Position numbers and translations under genes: made by a program
Part shown: positions 1 through 11,390 of the stretch, one piece after another
How positions within the stretch are numbered: position 1 is the first letter of the stretch
How the letters are laid out: each line of letters begins with the position of its first letter
Notes under the pieces: generated by a model
What the model saw: the letters and a program-made list of their open reading frames with translations, nothing else
What the model was told of the DNA's origin: nothing
Databases searched by the model: none
Source: Urechis unicinctus
Taxonomy: Eukaryota; Annelida; Polychaeta; Xenopneusta; Urechidae
NCBI GenBank assembly: GCA_034190875.2
Contig: CM067354.1
Coordinates: 71,670,655 to 71,734,654, forward strand
Reading direction: 5' to 3'
Length of the DNA: 64,000 bases

Positions 1-781
1 TTTATTGTTATGATTTCATAATAGTATTTCTGAGAGTAAAATTGAGAAAAACTGATAATAACTATTAGTAATAACCGTCCAAAATATTGAAGTGGAATTA
101 ATTCAGCATGCGGTGCTTATGTGGCTTATCACCCTACCAGGAAAACTGATGTAGCCAGATACAATATCAATATTATGCAAATTTGAGAAGTTAACTGTTT
201 AATACTATGCGGAAACTGTTAAGCAGAGTTAATATTACCTAAAACATTTTCTCAATATTTATCAATAACAGCTAAACTATAGGCTAGTGAAAGTTTCAAT
301 TTCTGCAAGTGCAATGGCTAAACCGTAATATCACCCTTTCGGGGCACTTCAAAACGAGTTGGGGAAACAGATAATGAAAATCTAAATATTCCTCTAGTAA
401 TTACAAAAGAAAAGAATTAAGCAAGCTATAAACATAATAAAACGGCACGCAATAATAATAAGGTACCCAAAATGTCAAAACCACAGGAATGTCGGACTTG
501 TCTGCCGCACATACCAACTTGCTTTTTAGTTCCAAAATGATAATAGGTTTAATAGATGAGTAATTTCCATGCTCTGGCGAGTGATAATGTACCATTCTTT
601 CAATAAAGAAATATTTGATTGGATGCGTACAATACAGCTGATCACAGCTGATCATTTTTATTTTATTGTACCAGATACAAACCAAAATTCAATAAAATAC
701 ACCATGCCCTTACAAATACCAGTCCGTGCTAAGTTTCCCACAAAGGACACGATCATCAAGAAATGTTGTTTAATCAAAGAT
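1..781. other. no gene recognised; 3' flank of methyltransferase gene
   Basis: This AT-rich stretch has no convincing coding region on either strand. Short open frames at 401-685 (minus) and 569-877 (plus) look like chance openings: they resemble no family and one overlaps the methyltransferase exon. A TTTATT run near 657-669 is AATAAA on the minus strand and could be the polyadenylation signal of the gene that ends at 782, about 115 bases beyond its stop. That reading is inference. Confidence 0.4.
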
Positions 782-1971
782 TCAACGAGCAGACCAGTCA
801 ACACAAGAATGAAATGTTTGGCCATTTATCTCAAACGCGCCTGCTTTTTCACATCTTCTAACTTGCTTCAATGGTAGGCTCCACAACCCTATGGACATGG
901 CTGATTTCTCAGGCGGGCCATCCCTGCTTATGCATAACGGAGGGACCAGGTTTATAGGAGGAATCTCTAAATTGAGTGGATTCATTCGTCCGGGTTTAAT
1001 TTTAAGTTCGTCATTATGGGGATGTTTTGAATATGTGGTCATCAGTACAAACTTGCTACCGCTCACTGAGAACTTATCCATTGCTAGCATGGCGTCTTTA
1101 GTGAATAAATGCTGCATTAAATGTCTGGACAGAATCAAATGGTACGATTCATTCAAGTGGTCCACTACAATATCACGGACATAGAATTTCCATGGATAGT
1201 TGGCATATTTTTTATTATGATGAGTTATCAGATCGGGGACAATATCCCATCCTGTGTAGTCAACGTCACCCCGGGATTTCAGAAACCGACTCATCCAGGC
1301 CATATCTCCACATGGAATATCAAACATTTTTACCCGAGTCAAACCTAGTTCCTTCTTGATCAGTGTGATAATGGTGTTCAAAGTCGCCATTACTTCCTGA
1401 CTATAATCTAGTGTAGACCCAGCACCTGTAATGCAACACCAGAGCAGGTATTCAAACAGGGCTAACAAGTTGATGCTCTAACCGGAATTAAACAAAGTGC
1501 CATGCATAAGCGTACTTGAAATGACTTGCTCCTTGACATACCATGTAGCATTTGGTGGCACAGGAAGAATGACAAACCTGATGCAATTAACTGGTGAGGA
1601 TCGTGCCGATCTCCTCGTCCCCATTCTCTTTTGTCAAACACCTTTTGGAATCCTGACTTTCTTTGTTCGTGAGTTTCCGATGATTCAGCGAGAGGCTTGT
1701 AATATTCGGTCAATATATCTCCTGGTATTTTCCCGATAGTATTTTGTGTTACGCAATTTCTGACATACCTGTCCGAAAATAATTTTGATATATTTTCTAC
1801 TTCTACTTTTGGGGTCGGTTGATCGCCCGAATATTCATCGATGAAACTGTGCTCCGGCCAGTTGTAAATGAAAACACATCCAGCGACAAAGAATACGAGG
1901 CCCTGGAGGATTTGACCTTTGGTTATACTACTCATATCGAGCCTGTTACACATACACATTGCTTTGCTCAT
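782..1971 (-). CDS. membrane-anchored class I SAM-dependent methyltransferase-like protein, two exons
   Basis: The proposed gene has exon 1 at 1971-1578 and exon 2 at 1425-782, with a 152-bp intron. The donor follows LIASG (GTTTGT) and the acceptor is TTGCATTACAG. Joining them gives 1038 nt, 345 codons plus a stop, with phase kept across the junction (ASG/AGSTLDYSQ). ATG codons lie at 1971 and 1935 (MSSITKGQ). Residues about 20-38 form one hydrophobic segment (ILQGLVFFVAGCVFIYNW), fitting a signal anchor of a Golgi/ER type II enzyme. Exon 2 carries a class I methyltransferase core: FDIPCGD (SAM-binding motif I position), then YTGWDIVPDLI (acidic end of strand 2) and SRHLMQHL. This is the likeliest host gene in the window. 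The substrate is unknown. The fold call is from motifs; splicing is inferred from frame and splice sites. Confidence 0.6.
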
Positions 1972-2829
1972 TTACAATGCATGCACAGGAGGCATTTGTT
2001 TGCATCTAGCGATATATGGAATTGGCCTATCATGTCAATACACAATATATACACAATATATAGCCTCAGTTCTATTGTTGCTTGTACAAACATTCGGTTC
2101 TGTGTCAGTACTACTGTTACACTTTTGCATCTTAATTATTAGACCAGCTGAGGTTGTATGCTCAAACGAGCCGTTAGCTTTGTGTACGAGGGGCCACTAT
2201 GATAATTCAGTCCTCATTCACCACCAACTCCGAGCTGACCTTTGAACAGGTGTCTTCGTTTCACGATCATAAACTTACATTCAGATGTTGTCGAGCAATG
2301 TATAGAGTAACATCTTAAAACAAAATTCAACAATAAAAAACTTGCTTAATCTGATCGGCAATGCGAATTCGTGCGACAAGTATGACAAACGCCAAACCCT
2401 GCCGAAATTCAGTTTTCTGTGTTTGGTCAATGAGATATTGAATGACGCTACCACCAAGTCACCACCTTGGACGTTTGATGACGGACATGCTCAAATTTAC
2501 AAGCAGCGATCTTAACCATTGTTCAATATTTGGAGGGCTTTGCAGGGTGAAAAACGGCAAAGGCCTCTTCATACAAAGACATTATTGCTAATCACTAGTT
2601 GGTCGGAATCGCATGGTCCATGTTTACTCTATAATAGGACGTTACTGATGAACTAACTTAGTGCCACATTAAGACGAATCCTACACACATTGCCGTATTA
2701 ATGCCATACCTGGGTTGGGTTGGGCCGGAACGTAGCATTACGGGGAAGAAATCTTAATGGCGCCGAATGTCAACACAAGGTGGTAGACCTAAAAACAAGA
2801 ACGACAAAGCCACAATCAACTCGTGTGAT
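1972..2829. other. unassigned region upstream of the methyltransferase gene
   Basis: I see no gene here. The open frames at 1819-2245 on the plus strand are antisense to exon 1 and have no family features. Any promoter of the minus-strand methyltransferase gene would lie here, but I find no distinctive TATA or initiator element. Confidence 0.35.
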
Positions 2830-3810
2830 TCAATTTGAGCATTCAGTTTGATTTGATACAGAGTAAGTAGTATTCAACATATCGGGGTGTTAATGCATTT
2901 TGGGGGCGTTTTTTAACTTTAAGCTCAGTTTGAGAGAAATCTATATGACATATACAATTAGGAGAATAAGTTTCAAGTTCGTAAGTGTATGGGCTACCTT
3001 CACATGCAAACATTTTTAAGATACGACCATTAACGACAGCGAAATGACGCGATAACTTCCGATAAAACTGCTAAATAACGCAATTTTGCTCACAACCGGA
3101 AGTGACGTCATCCATAAAACAAATATTTTGTGGTAGCCACTGTTTCTAACAAAACACTACCACAAATTTTCTAGTGGGGGTTACGGGGCGAAATTTGCGT
3201 ATATTATCATGACATTTGGTTTGAAAAGTTGGCCAATAAATCATGCTACTAGGAACTATAAACTTTTTAAAATCGCACTGTAGGTTAAGATGATATCAGA
3301 AAGTGAATAATACACAACATGACCTTGACCTTGATATGAGGTCAAGGTCAAAACAAAACCGTTCGGTTCTGCCCGCTTTTGGTTCCGATCATTGGAGAAA
3401 AAAAAGTTCTGAGAAATTTTCAAAATTGCTTTATAGGCGTTCAACATATTCATGAAACTTATGTTGCCATTCAAACCAATACAACGATTTTTCGACCTCA
3501 GGCGCTTGGGAAAACCGTCGGTTGGATGTCCACACATGTCATTAGAAAAAGTTTGCAATTCAATTGAACTACACAATGGTGTAACGATCCGACCATTATT
3601 AACGGAGTTATTCGAGATACTAGTTTTTCACTTATTTGATGACCTTGACCTAAGTTTCAGGGCAAGGTATAAAAAAACCTCTGGATTCTGCGCATTATTA
3701 CTCCCAACCATTTGAACAAAAAAAATTGGAATAATTTCTAAAATTGCGACCTGTACCGTGTATCAAAAAAAAATGTTAACATACAAACATCCAAACATCC
3801 AAACATATGA
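2830..3810 (+). repeat. dispersed repeat family A, copy 1
   Basis: This segment shares long stretches with 10200-11390 and 36930-38110. Shared landmarks are ATATCGGG.GTTAATGCATTTTGGGGG, an ACGAC(C)CATTAACG block, GGAAGTGACGTCATC, TTGCAATT..A.TGAGCTACAC and GACCTTGACC...AAGGTC followed by oligo-A blocks. It ends in ACAAACATCCAAACAT tracts. Open frames inside it (3256-3715) are not conserved between copies, so it is treated as non-coding. The superfamily is unrecognised. Confidence 0.65.
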
Positions 3811-6285
3811 AATGCCCATTAGGGCATTGGTGAACTTGGCGAATAGTGTAAGAACATTTTTGAAATTTCAATATACACCCAACATTGACCAAGTGATCTT
3901 CATTATCATCATAAACACAATATTCATTTTACTGGTCCAGCATATGATATGGGGACACGTCAACAAGGTGTCACTCTCCCCATTTGACACAAAGTGGTGG
4001 ATAGCCACGAACAACGTAGACATAATAGCCTATGGTCAAGTTAATTACCAAGCAAACTAACGGGTCCGTGCCGGGTCGGGCCAAACTCCGCCTTTCCTTT
4101 GAGTGAAGTTCAGCGTCCCTGGGACTCTGAGCAGGGAGCATGTAAATCATGTATAAGCCGTTATTTTACGTGAGGTATTGTGAAGTAAAGCTCACCCCAA
4201 AAAAACCAAAAGTAATCACAACATGATGTGTAAGGTGTAATAGGGCTTTAAAATGCTTTTGCGCTCGCTGCGCCAGAACCCCCATTTTCTATACTACTCC
4301 TGTTATTATTGTTCCGCCAGATATACTTCTCCAGTGGTTTACTTTGTATCGCAAAATGAAGAAAAAACACGTCAGAAACGATCCATACTGTTTACAAGGC
4401 TATTCAGATTAAGAATGTAATACATATGGATCCATTTGGATATCATCAATTGAGCTGTCCGTTAGCTCGCGTTACATTGGATTAAAACGTCTCACGTGTA
4501 ATGAATGATATGTGCATCACCAGACGTGTCTTGTTGAAAATACATCAGAAACTGTGTACAAAAATATCCGAAACCCTTTTGACATCGTGTCAATAAAGCC
4601 AATTTAACAGGGTCATCTTCAAAGGGATGGCCTGGCATAGACTGGCATGTTGTGCCTAAACTGAACTATTAAACAAGACAGTGAATAAAAATATTGATGC
4701 GACAAACATCCGTTTAACCGAAGAGAAACCGATAATTAACGATTATAGTGATAATGTGTAATTAGTTCCGGTGAGACTATTGATGTGTGTTATTAATTCA
4801 GGTGAGAGTTATAATGTGTGCAATTCGTTCGGGTGAGCTAATAATGCCTCCGTTTTGAGGAGAAAACAATCATTGCAGCCTAAGATTCCCTTAGACTTTT
4901 GGCAAGGAATCATTAAAGCAAGAAAAGTGTTCAGTTTAAAGGATAATCAATCTGTGAAAATGTTTACGGAAGTTTTGAAATATTAATTGCAATCTGAGTT
5001 TCTTTTGCGGAATCAAGCCTACAATCTTTCGCGAAAACTTCCATTATGAAAGCTACAAGAAGATGCACATGAATCACGTTAGTGGTTGTTATAGGTGCAG
5101 GTATTCTTGCAATTATAAAGCTTGATATTGTTTTTAATGTCCAACTATTACCATCGAAACTAAATATATAATGACTTACTCGGCTTGCGATATGTGAGTA
5201 TGCGCGATGGAAAATCCGGAAAGCATGGGTAGCAAAATTAACGAGTACATCAAGTGGCACGAATGAAAGACAATTATAAGAACATTACATTGTTACGGAA
5301 CTTTCAAGGTCAACAGCGGCAACGGAAAACCTTGGATGGAGACCACTACCCAACAACGTGAACGCCAAAACAACGTGACGTCCAAAACCTGGAACAAAGG
5401 AAATTGCATTGATCTTTTGAAGACGATCTCAGCGTATCACCATGGGCGTGCAAATGGTCTCAAGCAGCGCATGCGCACTATGATAATAGGGCTTGTATCG
5501 CTGGTTACACACTCTTTAGCGAAAACATGCCAACTGCAATCGGTCATAAGCCAATCAAAGTAACAAGATAGTTGGTTCACACGGCTTTTCACACATTTCC
5601 AAGATTAGCACCACGAAGCAATCCAAACCAAACGTTCCATCCTTATGTACCTGGAACATTGATGACGAAGGTGTATAAGGGTTTTGAACGGAAAGGAATT
5701 CCTGGATTGGGACGAAGCCTATGTAAAGTTTCCGAATAATTAAAAGAGGTAAGATTACAACGGCGATATTGAATCCTGAGTGATTGTAAATGGGAAAACA
5801 TTAATGGTGTAAGTAAATGAAACAAGAAATGCTGTTTCCACATTAAGTCAGCAACCGTTGTTGTACATGCAACATATGTGTAATAAGAATAATTATATTG
5901 TGGACGTTTGTGTGTTTCATATGGCTATCTAGCATCGGCAAATTGATCAAGGAAAAAAGTTCACTATACCAGATGTAAGACCCCCCCCCCCCCCCCCCCT
6001 TCAAATAAAAAGAAAATGAAAGAATAATTTTCTATGTTACCACATTCAGGCAAAAATTAGCATCGGTCATTGATTCAGTTGTCAGCTTATTTATTCTAAG
6101 TTTATTATTGATGCTAGCAAGTTGTGTCAAATGAGAAATTGAAACGCTTTGTATGTGGTTTATTCTACTTTGTAATTCAGGCTATTTTGCACAGGAGAGT
6201 TTACAATTTCAGCGGCCATGAATAAGAATCAATTTGAGCACTTCTATATGTCTTACTATGGCAATAATTGCCATAATCTAACAAC
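3811..6285. other. unassigned intergenic DNA with a C homopolymer
   Basis: No gene is supported. The open frames at 3758-4060, 4964-5260, 5336-5563 and 5643-5843 are short, have no family signature and no splice continuation that I can see. A run of about 18 cytosines lies near 5981-5999. The CAGGGAGCATGTAAATCATG segment at about 4133-4152 looks like repeat-type sequence but has no second copy here that would prove it. Confidence 0.35.
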
Positions 6286-6424
6286 GATTTTATTCATTCC
6301 ATAATCTAACAACGATTTTTTTCCCCAGCTGACAAACCATATTTAACCTAAAATGACACTGAATGTATGTCCGATAAAAGTGTTTGAACGTTATGAACAA
6401 ACCTGTGTTGGCTTTATTGTGGTG

Positions 6425-6700
6425 CCTTAAAAGTTTGCAATTAACATAAGCTACACGATGTTGTAAAGTTTTTAACAATACGACCATTATTAATGGAGTT
6501 ATTTGAGATACTAGTTTTCCACTTATTCGATGACCTTGACCTTAGTTTCAGGTCAAGGTCAAAACAAAACCTCCCGGTTCTGCGCATCAATCACGCCTAA
6601 CGATTGAAGAAAAAAAAAATGGAAAACATCCAAACAAACATACATACCGGGCCGATCGCCATAACTTGGCGAGCCAAGTTGACAAGAGGCTCATGGGAAC
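6425..6700 (+). repeat. dispersed repeat family A, copy 2 (3' part)
   Basis: AAAGTTTGCAATTA, the ACGACCATTATTAA...GGAGTTATTTGAGATACTAG block and the hairpin GACCTTGACC/GGTCAAGGTC match the other family A copies. It ends in ACTTGGCGAGCCAAGTT, a short inverted repeat that also marks the ends near 11360 and 60190. Only the 3' third of the family is present, about 90 bp upstream of the Kolobok-like transposon. Confidence 0.65.
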
Positions 6701-6785
6701 ATGTGGGAACTTGGCGAACTGCATCTGGAGAAATTGTATGAATCGGGCCTTAATTGACCAAAATGAAATTTTCCTGATGCAGTTG

Positions 6786-6802
6786 TTAAAGGGCCACTAA
6801 AA
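6786..6802 (+). repeat. left terminus of Kolobok-like element (TTAA + TIR)
   Basis: TTAA followed by AGGGCCACTAAAA. It is identical for 17 bases to the reverse complement of 9982-9998, and homology stops right after it (TGAAAATTT versus CGATTTTTT). Confidence 0.8.
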
Positions 6803-7344
6803 TGAAAATTTCACTTTCTTTAAGATTTCCACAGTAGCAAATATGCATCAATCTAAAACCTTCTGTGCAATCCGTTTTCAAAACTTTGAACTCTAAAGTG
6901 ATGAAATTCGCCGTCTAAATCGGATAATCTCGAGTAAACGATCTCCAGCGCGGCCATTACCCTATGACTGACAAAAGGAACCGCTCGGGAAGCCAGCGAG
7001 GGCTGCTGCGTTTGGAGAGGCTGGCGACCGAGACCCGCGTGAAGTTATGCTGTGCGAGGGTGGTGGCACTTTAATCGGCAGCTATTATTTTTGCTTCGCA
7101 GCGCACCTTCGTCGCGTATTCTACACATCATCAGATCGCTCCGATGCGCGTTCGCTGTTAATACCCCCCCCCACACTTGTCAGACGACTCCGCTATCATT
7201 TTGCGTTCATTTCAGCATCTTGTTGATTTTTTCACTCGAGCGTTGGTTTTGTGGAACTTTCAAACTTTTACCTGCGACAATAAATCTACTGTTTTGAGAT
7301 ACTTGAGAATATCACTGTATGAAGTTCAACTGTCACCTGTCATC

Positions 7345-8547
7345 ATGCCAGAGAAATGTGTTGCCAAATGGTGCTGTAACACAGCCAGTAGTGTTCGCAT
7401 TCCCTGAAGCAACCCACAGGCAGTGGAAGCAGTTCGTTTGTATCAAGCGAAAATGGAACCACACATTAAAAGATATGCGAAAGCCTTTCTTATGCTCTGA
7501 GCACTTCACTGGAAGCTGCATCAAGACTCAAAGAGTGCAGTGAACTCCAGCCATGGATAAAATCTATTTCCAACCACCTGTACTGGTGTGCTAGGTCCTC
7601 ACTTGGTCATGCTAGTAAGGAGCTAACTAGCCAAATGGCAATCTGTTGCCTACCATGTACAGGATAAGCACACTGGTCACAGTGATTTATACCCTGCATG
7701 TGAGCATGACACACTTGATCAAGAGACCAGCAGGAAGAAACAATGGATTAAGCCCAGTAAGTTAATGTCATGTCAATGAAAATTAAACATTGAAGGTAGT
7801 ACAAACTCAATGAACCATACTAACACTAACTGCTGGCTTTGTGTGATCAGACACCAAGGCAGCTGAGAAATTGAATTGGAGGATATCATCATCAACAAAC
7901 TACTGTGCCGTGACATAAGGAAACTTAGCCCCCTATATCAAACATCATCAGTTGAAGCATTTCATTCAACCATCCTCCACTTCTCCCCTAAAATGACTGT
8001 ATATCCTTACATGGGTATGCTTATCAGGTAAAGTCATAATAATAACATATTTTCAATATGAAGCCAGTACCAATTCAAGTGGATGTAATTGATTATGTTT
8101 TGTTTCGATGTTTGTAGACTCTATTTGGCTGGGATGCATTTCAATTAGAACAGTTGTCGAACACAGGCAGTTAACAAGAAAGGGGAGCCAATTTATCCCA
8201 TCAAGTATCCCAAGTACAAGAAATGAGACTACATTGTCAAGGCCAAAAAAGATAACAAAGTTTCGGTAAGAATTTAACAATTTACTTTGTATATATATAC
8301 TTACAGATCAGAGACACTAATAATGAAATATGTGATGAGTAAGCATATTATAATATAAAACTGTATTATATTATTTTCAGACTATGTGAACATCTTGAAC
8401 AATTTCTTGTTCAATGAAGTTGTTGTCAACCCAAAGAAGTTAGCACATCTGCTTGATGAGTTTGATGTTCCTCCACCAATGTGCTCGTCATATGTCAGAC
8501 CTGACAAAGCCACAGCTGTACTCCTACATAGTTCAAGATTTAAATGA
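7345..8547 (+). pseudogene. THAP-domain Kolobok-type transposase, decayed multi-exon
   Basis: The start is ATG at 7345. The fragments in order are: a THAP zinc finger at 7345-7543 (MPEKCVAKWCCNT, then FPEATHRQWKQF, CSEHF; C-x-C...W...CxxH pattern); a block at 7549-7756 (WIKSISNHLYWCARSS, then KWQSVAYHVQDKHTGH) ending at a GTAAGT donor; an exon at 7851-8027 (DIRKLSPLYQTSSVEAFHS, PYMGML) between CAG and GTAAAG; an exon at 8118-8265 (RLYLAGMHFN, then PIYPIKYPKYKK); and a last exon at 8381-8547 (LAHLLDEFDVPPPM) ending in TGA. The EAFHS block is the conserved acidic core of this transposase family. Lesions are a frameshift near 7385, a frameshift near 7637, and in-frame stops near 8141 (HFN-stop) and 8223 (YKK-stop). 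The protein is therefore not made as such. Exon borders are inferred from splice consensus and family order. Confidence 0.7.
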
Positions 8548-8561
8548 GGAATTCATGGTGT

Positions 8562-9783
8562 TCACGATAGATCAGGAGGTTTAAATTCTTTATATTGTGC
8601 GACTTCACTGGGGAATCCCTTCCTGATCTGTGCCACAGCACACACTGGTAGTGGAACTCTGATGTACTTCCCGAGATATCCCCAATACCATTTCACCAGT
8701 TGTTTGTAAGCTGTATACCGCCTGGAATCATACATTTGGAAATTATTGGAACATATGTTCAATAAACCAAGCTTAGTATAAACAACTTTAAATTTGATAA
8801 AGGATCAATAATCCACTCACTTGTGCATAGCTTGTTCCCCACCATTACTGTACCTTTGTATATATGACTGATATGCAACTCTTGAGTGCCCAAGAATTGA
8901 GACACACCCCATCAAATCTGGGGTGATGTATGATGCATGTGACAGGAGCGTCATGCAGTTCATTTGATTCATTGAGTGTCAGCCATCACTTTTTTACCTG
9001 AGGGATTTCCTGACAGCACACACATTCTGTGGCGGTGAGCATTTGCGTGCAGTGAGAGCAAGTACACCTGAAAGAATACAACAGCATATGTCACATTATT
9101 ATGTTTCAACAGTACTTTTTCAAATATTTTAAGATTTTTCAAAGTGTTCTGATATAACATCTTTGTCATTGATGGAATTTAATTGTGGAAAATGTATTCA
9201 ACATGTCAAATGGTCTTAGCTATAGATATTTGTACATACTTTAATAAAATAACCTTTCAGCATTTTACTTATAGCAACGCGTAACCCCTATCTAAACGGT
9301 AAACACCGAAACGTGAATGATTATCTAAACAAAATGCTCGGTAGATGAAGGGAAAGAGCCCAGTAGAGCAGTAAATATCAATAGACTATACCGTCTATCC
9401 ATGTCGTCTTTGAATATGATGCTAACCGATAGTATGTAGTCAAGGTTAGAGACGGGCGCTTAAAGACCTCAATCAGGTTTAATCAAATTACAATGTGTGA
9501 TAATCGCGTGATCGGATCAAAATTGTTTATTTACCAGGAATCGATGCACAGCTGCAGTCGATTTTCTTCTTGTGGGTCTTCCTCTGACGGCTCCGCCCCC
9601 ATCAATGCGCCGGGATCCTCTTCGTGCTCCGGTTCAAACTGATACGGTTTAATCTCAGGTTCTTTATCAATTTGACTCTGACGGAGCATTGCAGTCAATT
9701 TCATCCTCGAGGTAAACCGCAAATTCATCGAAATCGTCGTTAAAACTATCCGTATCGCTCAAACACTCCTCTGCGGACGCCAT
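8562..9783 (-). pseudogene. P2RX7 C-terminal (zinc ballast)-like domain protein, decayed, inside the transposon
   Basis: Exon 1 runs from ATG 9783 (MASAEECLSDTDSFNDDFDEF, acidic) to about 9535, and includes PYQFEPEHEEDP. Exon 2, 9067-8998, begins after TATTCTTTCAG. The splice keeps phase and yields SW/CTCSHCTQM then TECVCCQEI, the Cys-rich zinc-site pattern of the P2X7 cytosolic domain family. A block at about 8945-8826 reads CIIHHPRFDGVCLNSWALK. The last exon, 8721-8562, reads RYTAYKQLVKWYWGYLGKY then LPVCAVAQIRKGFPS. No ion-channel transmembrane region is present: this is the soluble 'P2X7-like' orphan form. Lesions are a frame change near 9690 (CNAPSES to SQIDKEPEI) and a TGA just after exon 2. 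Its position between the inverted repeats argues that it belongs to the transposon and not to the host. Its role in transposition is unknown. Confidence 0.65.
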
Positions 9784-9981
9784 TGTCGCTGTGAACTCGG
9801 TCAACTCCTTTTGTGATGTCACACTCGCGCGACCTTGACCCCGCCAGTTTGCGCAGCACGGCGCGACAAGTGCAACTTTAAACTCTAATAACTTCGTTAT
9901 TTGTCCGACTACACACCTCAAACCTTCACCAGAGCATTTCCCATGCACGAATCTTTCGGTTTATGGAATTTAAAAAAATCG

Positions 9982-9998
9982 TTTTAGTGGCCCTTTAA
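9982..9998 (-). repeat. right terminus of Kolobok-like element (TIR + TTAA)
   Basis: TTTTAGTGGCCCT followed by TTAA, the exact inverse of 6786-6802. Confidence 0.8.
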
Positions 9999-10199
9999 AT
10001 TTCCCCCACGTACCCTTGGGCTTCTTCGCGCTGCGACTTGACCTGATTCTCGCTGCCAGCCGCTTCTCTCAAGCCGCGCGCCGGGCAGCGGATTCCTTTG
10101 TTCTGCGCGACAGGGCGAGTGCAGTGAAGAGCCAGCAGAATTGACACCCACTTTACTTAAAACTTACTTTATGAGAATATGGTTGGGTATTTAGAGCTG

Positions 10200-11390
10200 A
10201 AAATTGTACACTTTGTTCAGAATTGAATGGGCTTCCTTTGAGAGCAAACCAATTTACAATACGATCATTCATGACGGAGAAACGATGCGATAACTTCAGA
10301 TTTCACTCGAATTTTAACTTTGATTCGTCCGTGACCGGAAATGACGTCAGCGACACCTCCGAAAGTATCATCATTCGGTTGACGCTCTCCATGATATCAT
10401 TTTAACCAAGTTTTGTGACCCTGGAACGAATAGTGTCGATTCTATGAGCGATCGAAAAAAAATTACCAATTTTAGCTGTTTTCCGAACTTTTACCTGCGA
10501 TTCGTGAGAAAACTACGCATAATTACTGCTGATATGCTGCGTACGAAATGTTACTAGAATAGTTATCTACAAATTCATGTAAAAATTTTCAAAATCGACC
10601 AAAGTAGTATTAAACATATCGGGTGTTAATGCATTTTGGGGGAAAGTTTTTCACCTTTAAGCTCAGTTTGTGAGAAAACAGTTACAGATATACAATTAGA
10701 TGAATAAGTTTCAAGTTCGGAAGTGTATGGGCTACCTTCAGGTGGAAAAATTTTTACGATACGACCATTAACGACCGAGTAATGAGGCGCTAACTTCAAA
10801 TTGAACAGCGCAATAACGTTATTTTGCTCGTAACTGGAAGTGACGCCATCGACATCTATAAGATCTTGGAATCCGACTTAAGGTGTCATGGAGCACATGT
10901 GACCCAATTTTTATCATTATCGGATATGTATTGACGGTTAAATAAACGTTCAAAATATTCGTGAAACATTTGTTGCATTTGGACCAATACCACGATTTTT
11001 CGTCCTCAGGCGCTTGGGGAAACCGTTGGTTGGATGGGCACACATATCATTAGAAAAATTTTGCAATTGGAATGAGCTACACGATGGTGTAAAGTTAGTA
11101 ACGATCCGACCATTACGAACGGAGTTATTCGAGGAACTAGATTTTCACTTATTCGATGACCTTGACCTTAGTTTTTGGTCAAGGTCAAAACAAAACCTCT
11201 CGGTTCTGCGCCTAATTAGCGCCTAGCGATGGGCGAAGAAAAAATTGGAAAATTTCAAAAATTGCGACCTGTATCGCGAAACAAAAAATTGTTAACAAAC
11301 AAACCCACCCACACACACACACACAAACACACAAACTTACAAACCGGGCCGATCGCCATAACTTGGCCCTAACGCCAAGTTAACAAAGAT
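10200..11390 (+). repeat. dispersed repeat family A, copy 3 (longest)
   Basis: This is the most complete copy. It has AATTTACAATACGATCATTCATGACGG-type, GTGACCGGAAATGACGTCA, ATATCGGGTGTTAATGC and TTGGACCAATACCACGATTTTTC blocks, the TTGCAATTGGAATGAGCTACACG block, the hairpin GACCTTGACC...GGTCAAGGTC at about 11159-11191, a CA-rich tract and the closing ACTTGGC...GCCAAGTT palindrome near 11360-11378. It abuts repeat B directly. Open frames at 10223-10405, 10819-11043 and 11014-11226 are not shared intact with other copies. Confidence 0.7.

Larger units (their letters stand above)
6786..9998. mobile_element. Kolobok-like DNA transposon, TTAA-bounded, decayed, two convergent genes
   Basis: The ends are TTAAAGGGCCACTAAAA (6786-6802) and its exact reverse complement (9982-9998). 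Read as TTAA target duplications outside a 13-bp AGGGCCACTAAAA inverted repeat, this fits the Kolobok superfamily, which targets TTAA and uses THAP-containing transposases. Inside, the plus strand (7345-8547) encodes a broken THAP transposase and the minus strand (9783-8562) a broken P2RX7-C-terminal-like protein. The two end 14 bases apart, tail to tail. Both carry frameshifts or stops, so the copy is dead. Length is 3.2 kb. The superfamily assignment rests on the TTAA ends, the THAP domain and the VEAFHS-type transposase core. Confidence 0.75.

Noticed and set aside
401..877. Short frames on both strands at the left edge
   Set aside because: No family features and no conserved splice context; one overlaps the methyltransferase exon in antisense.
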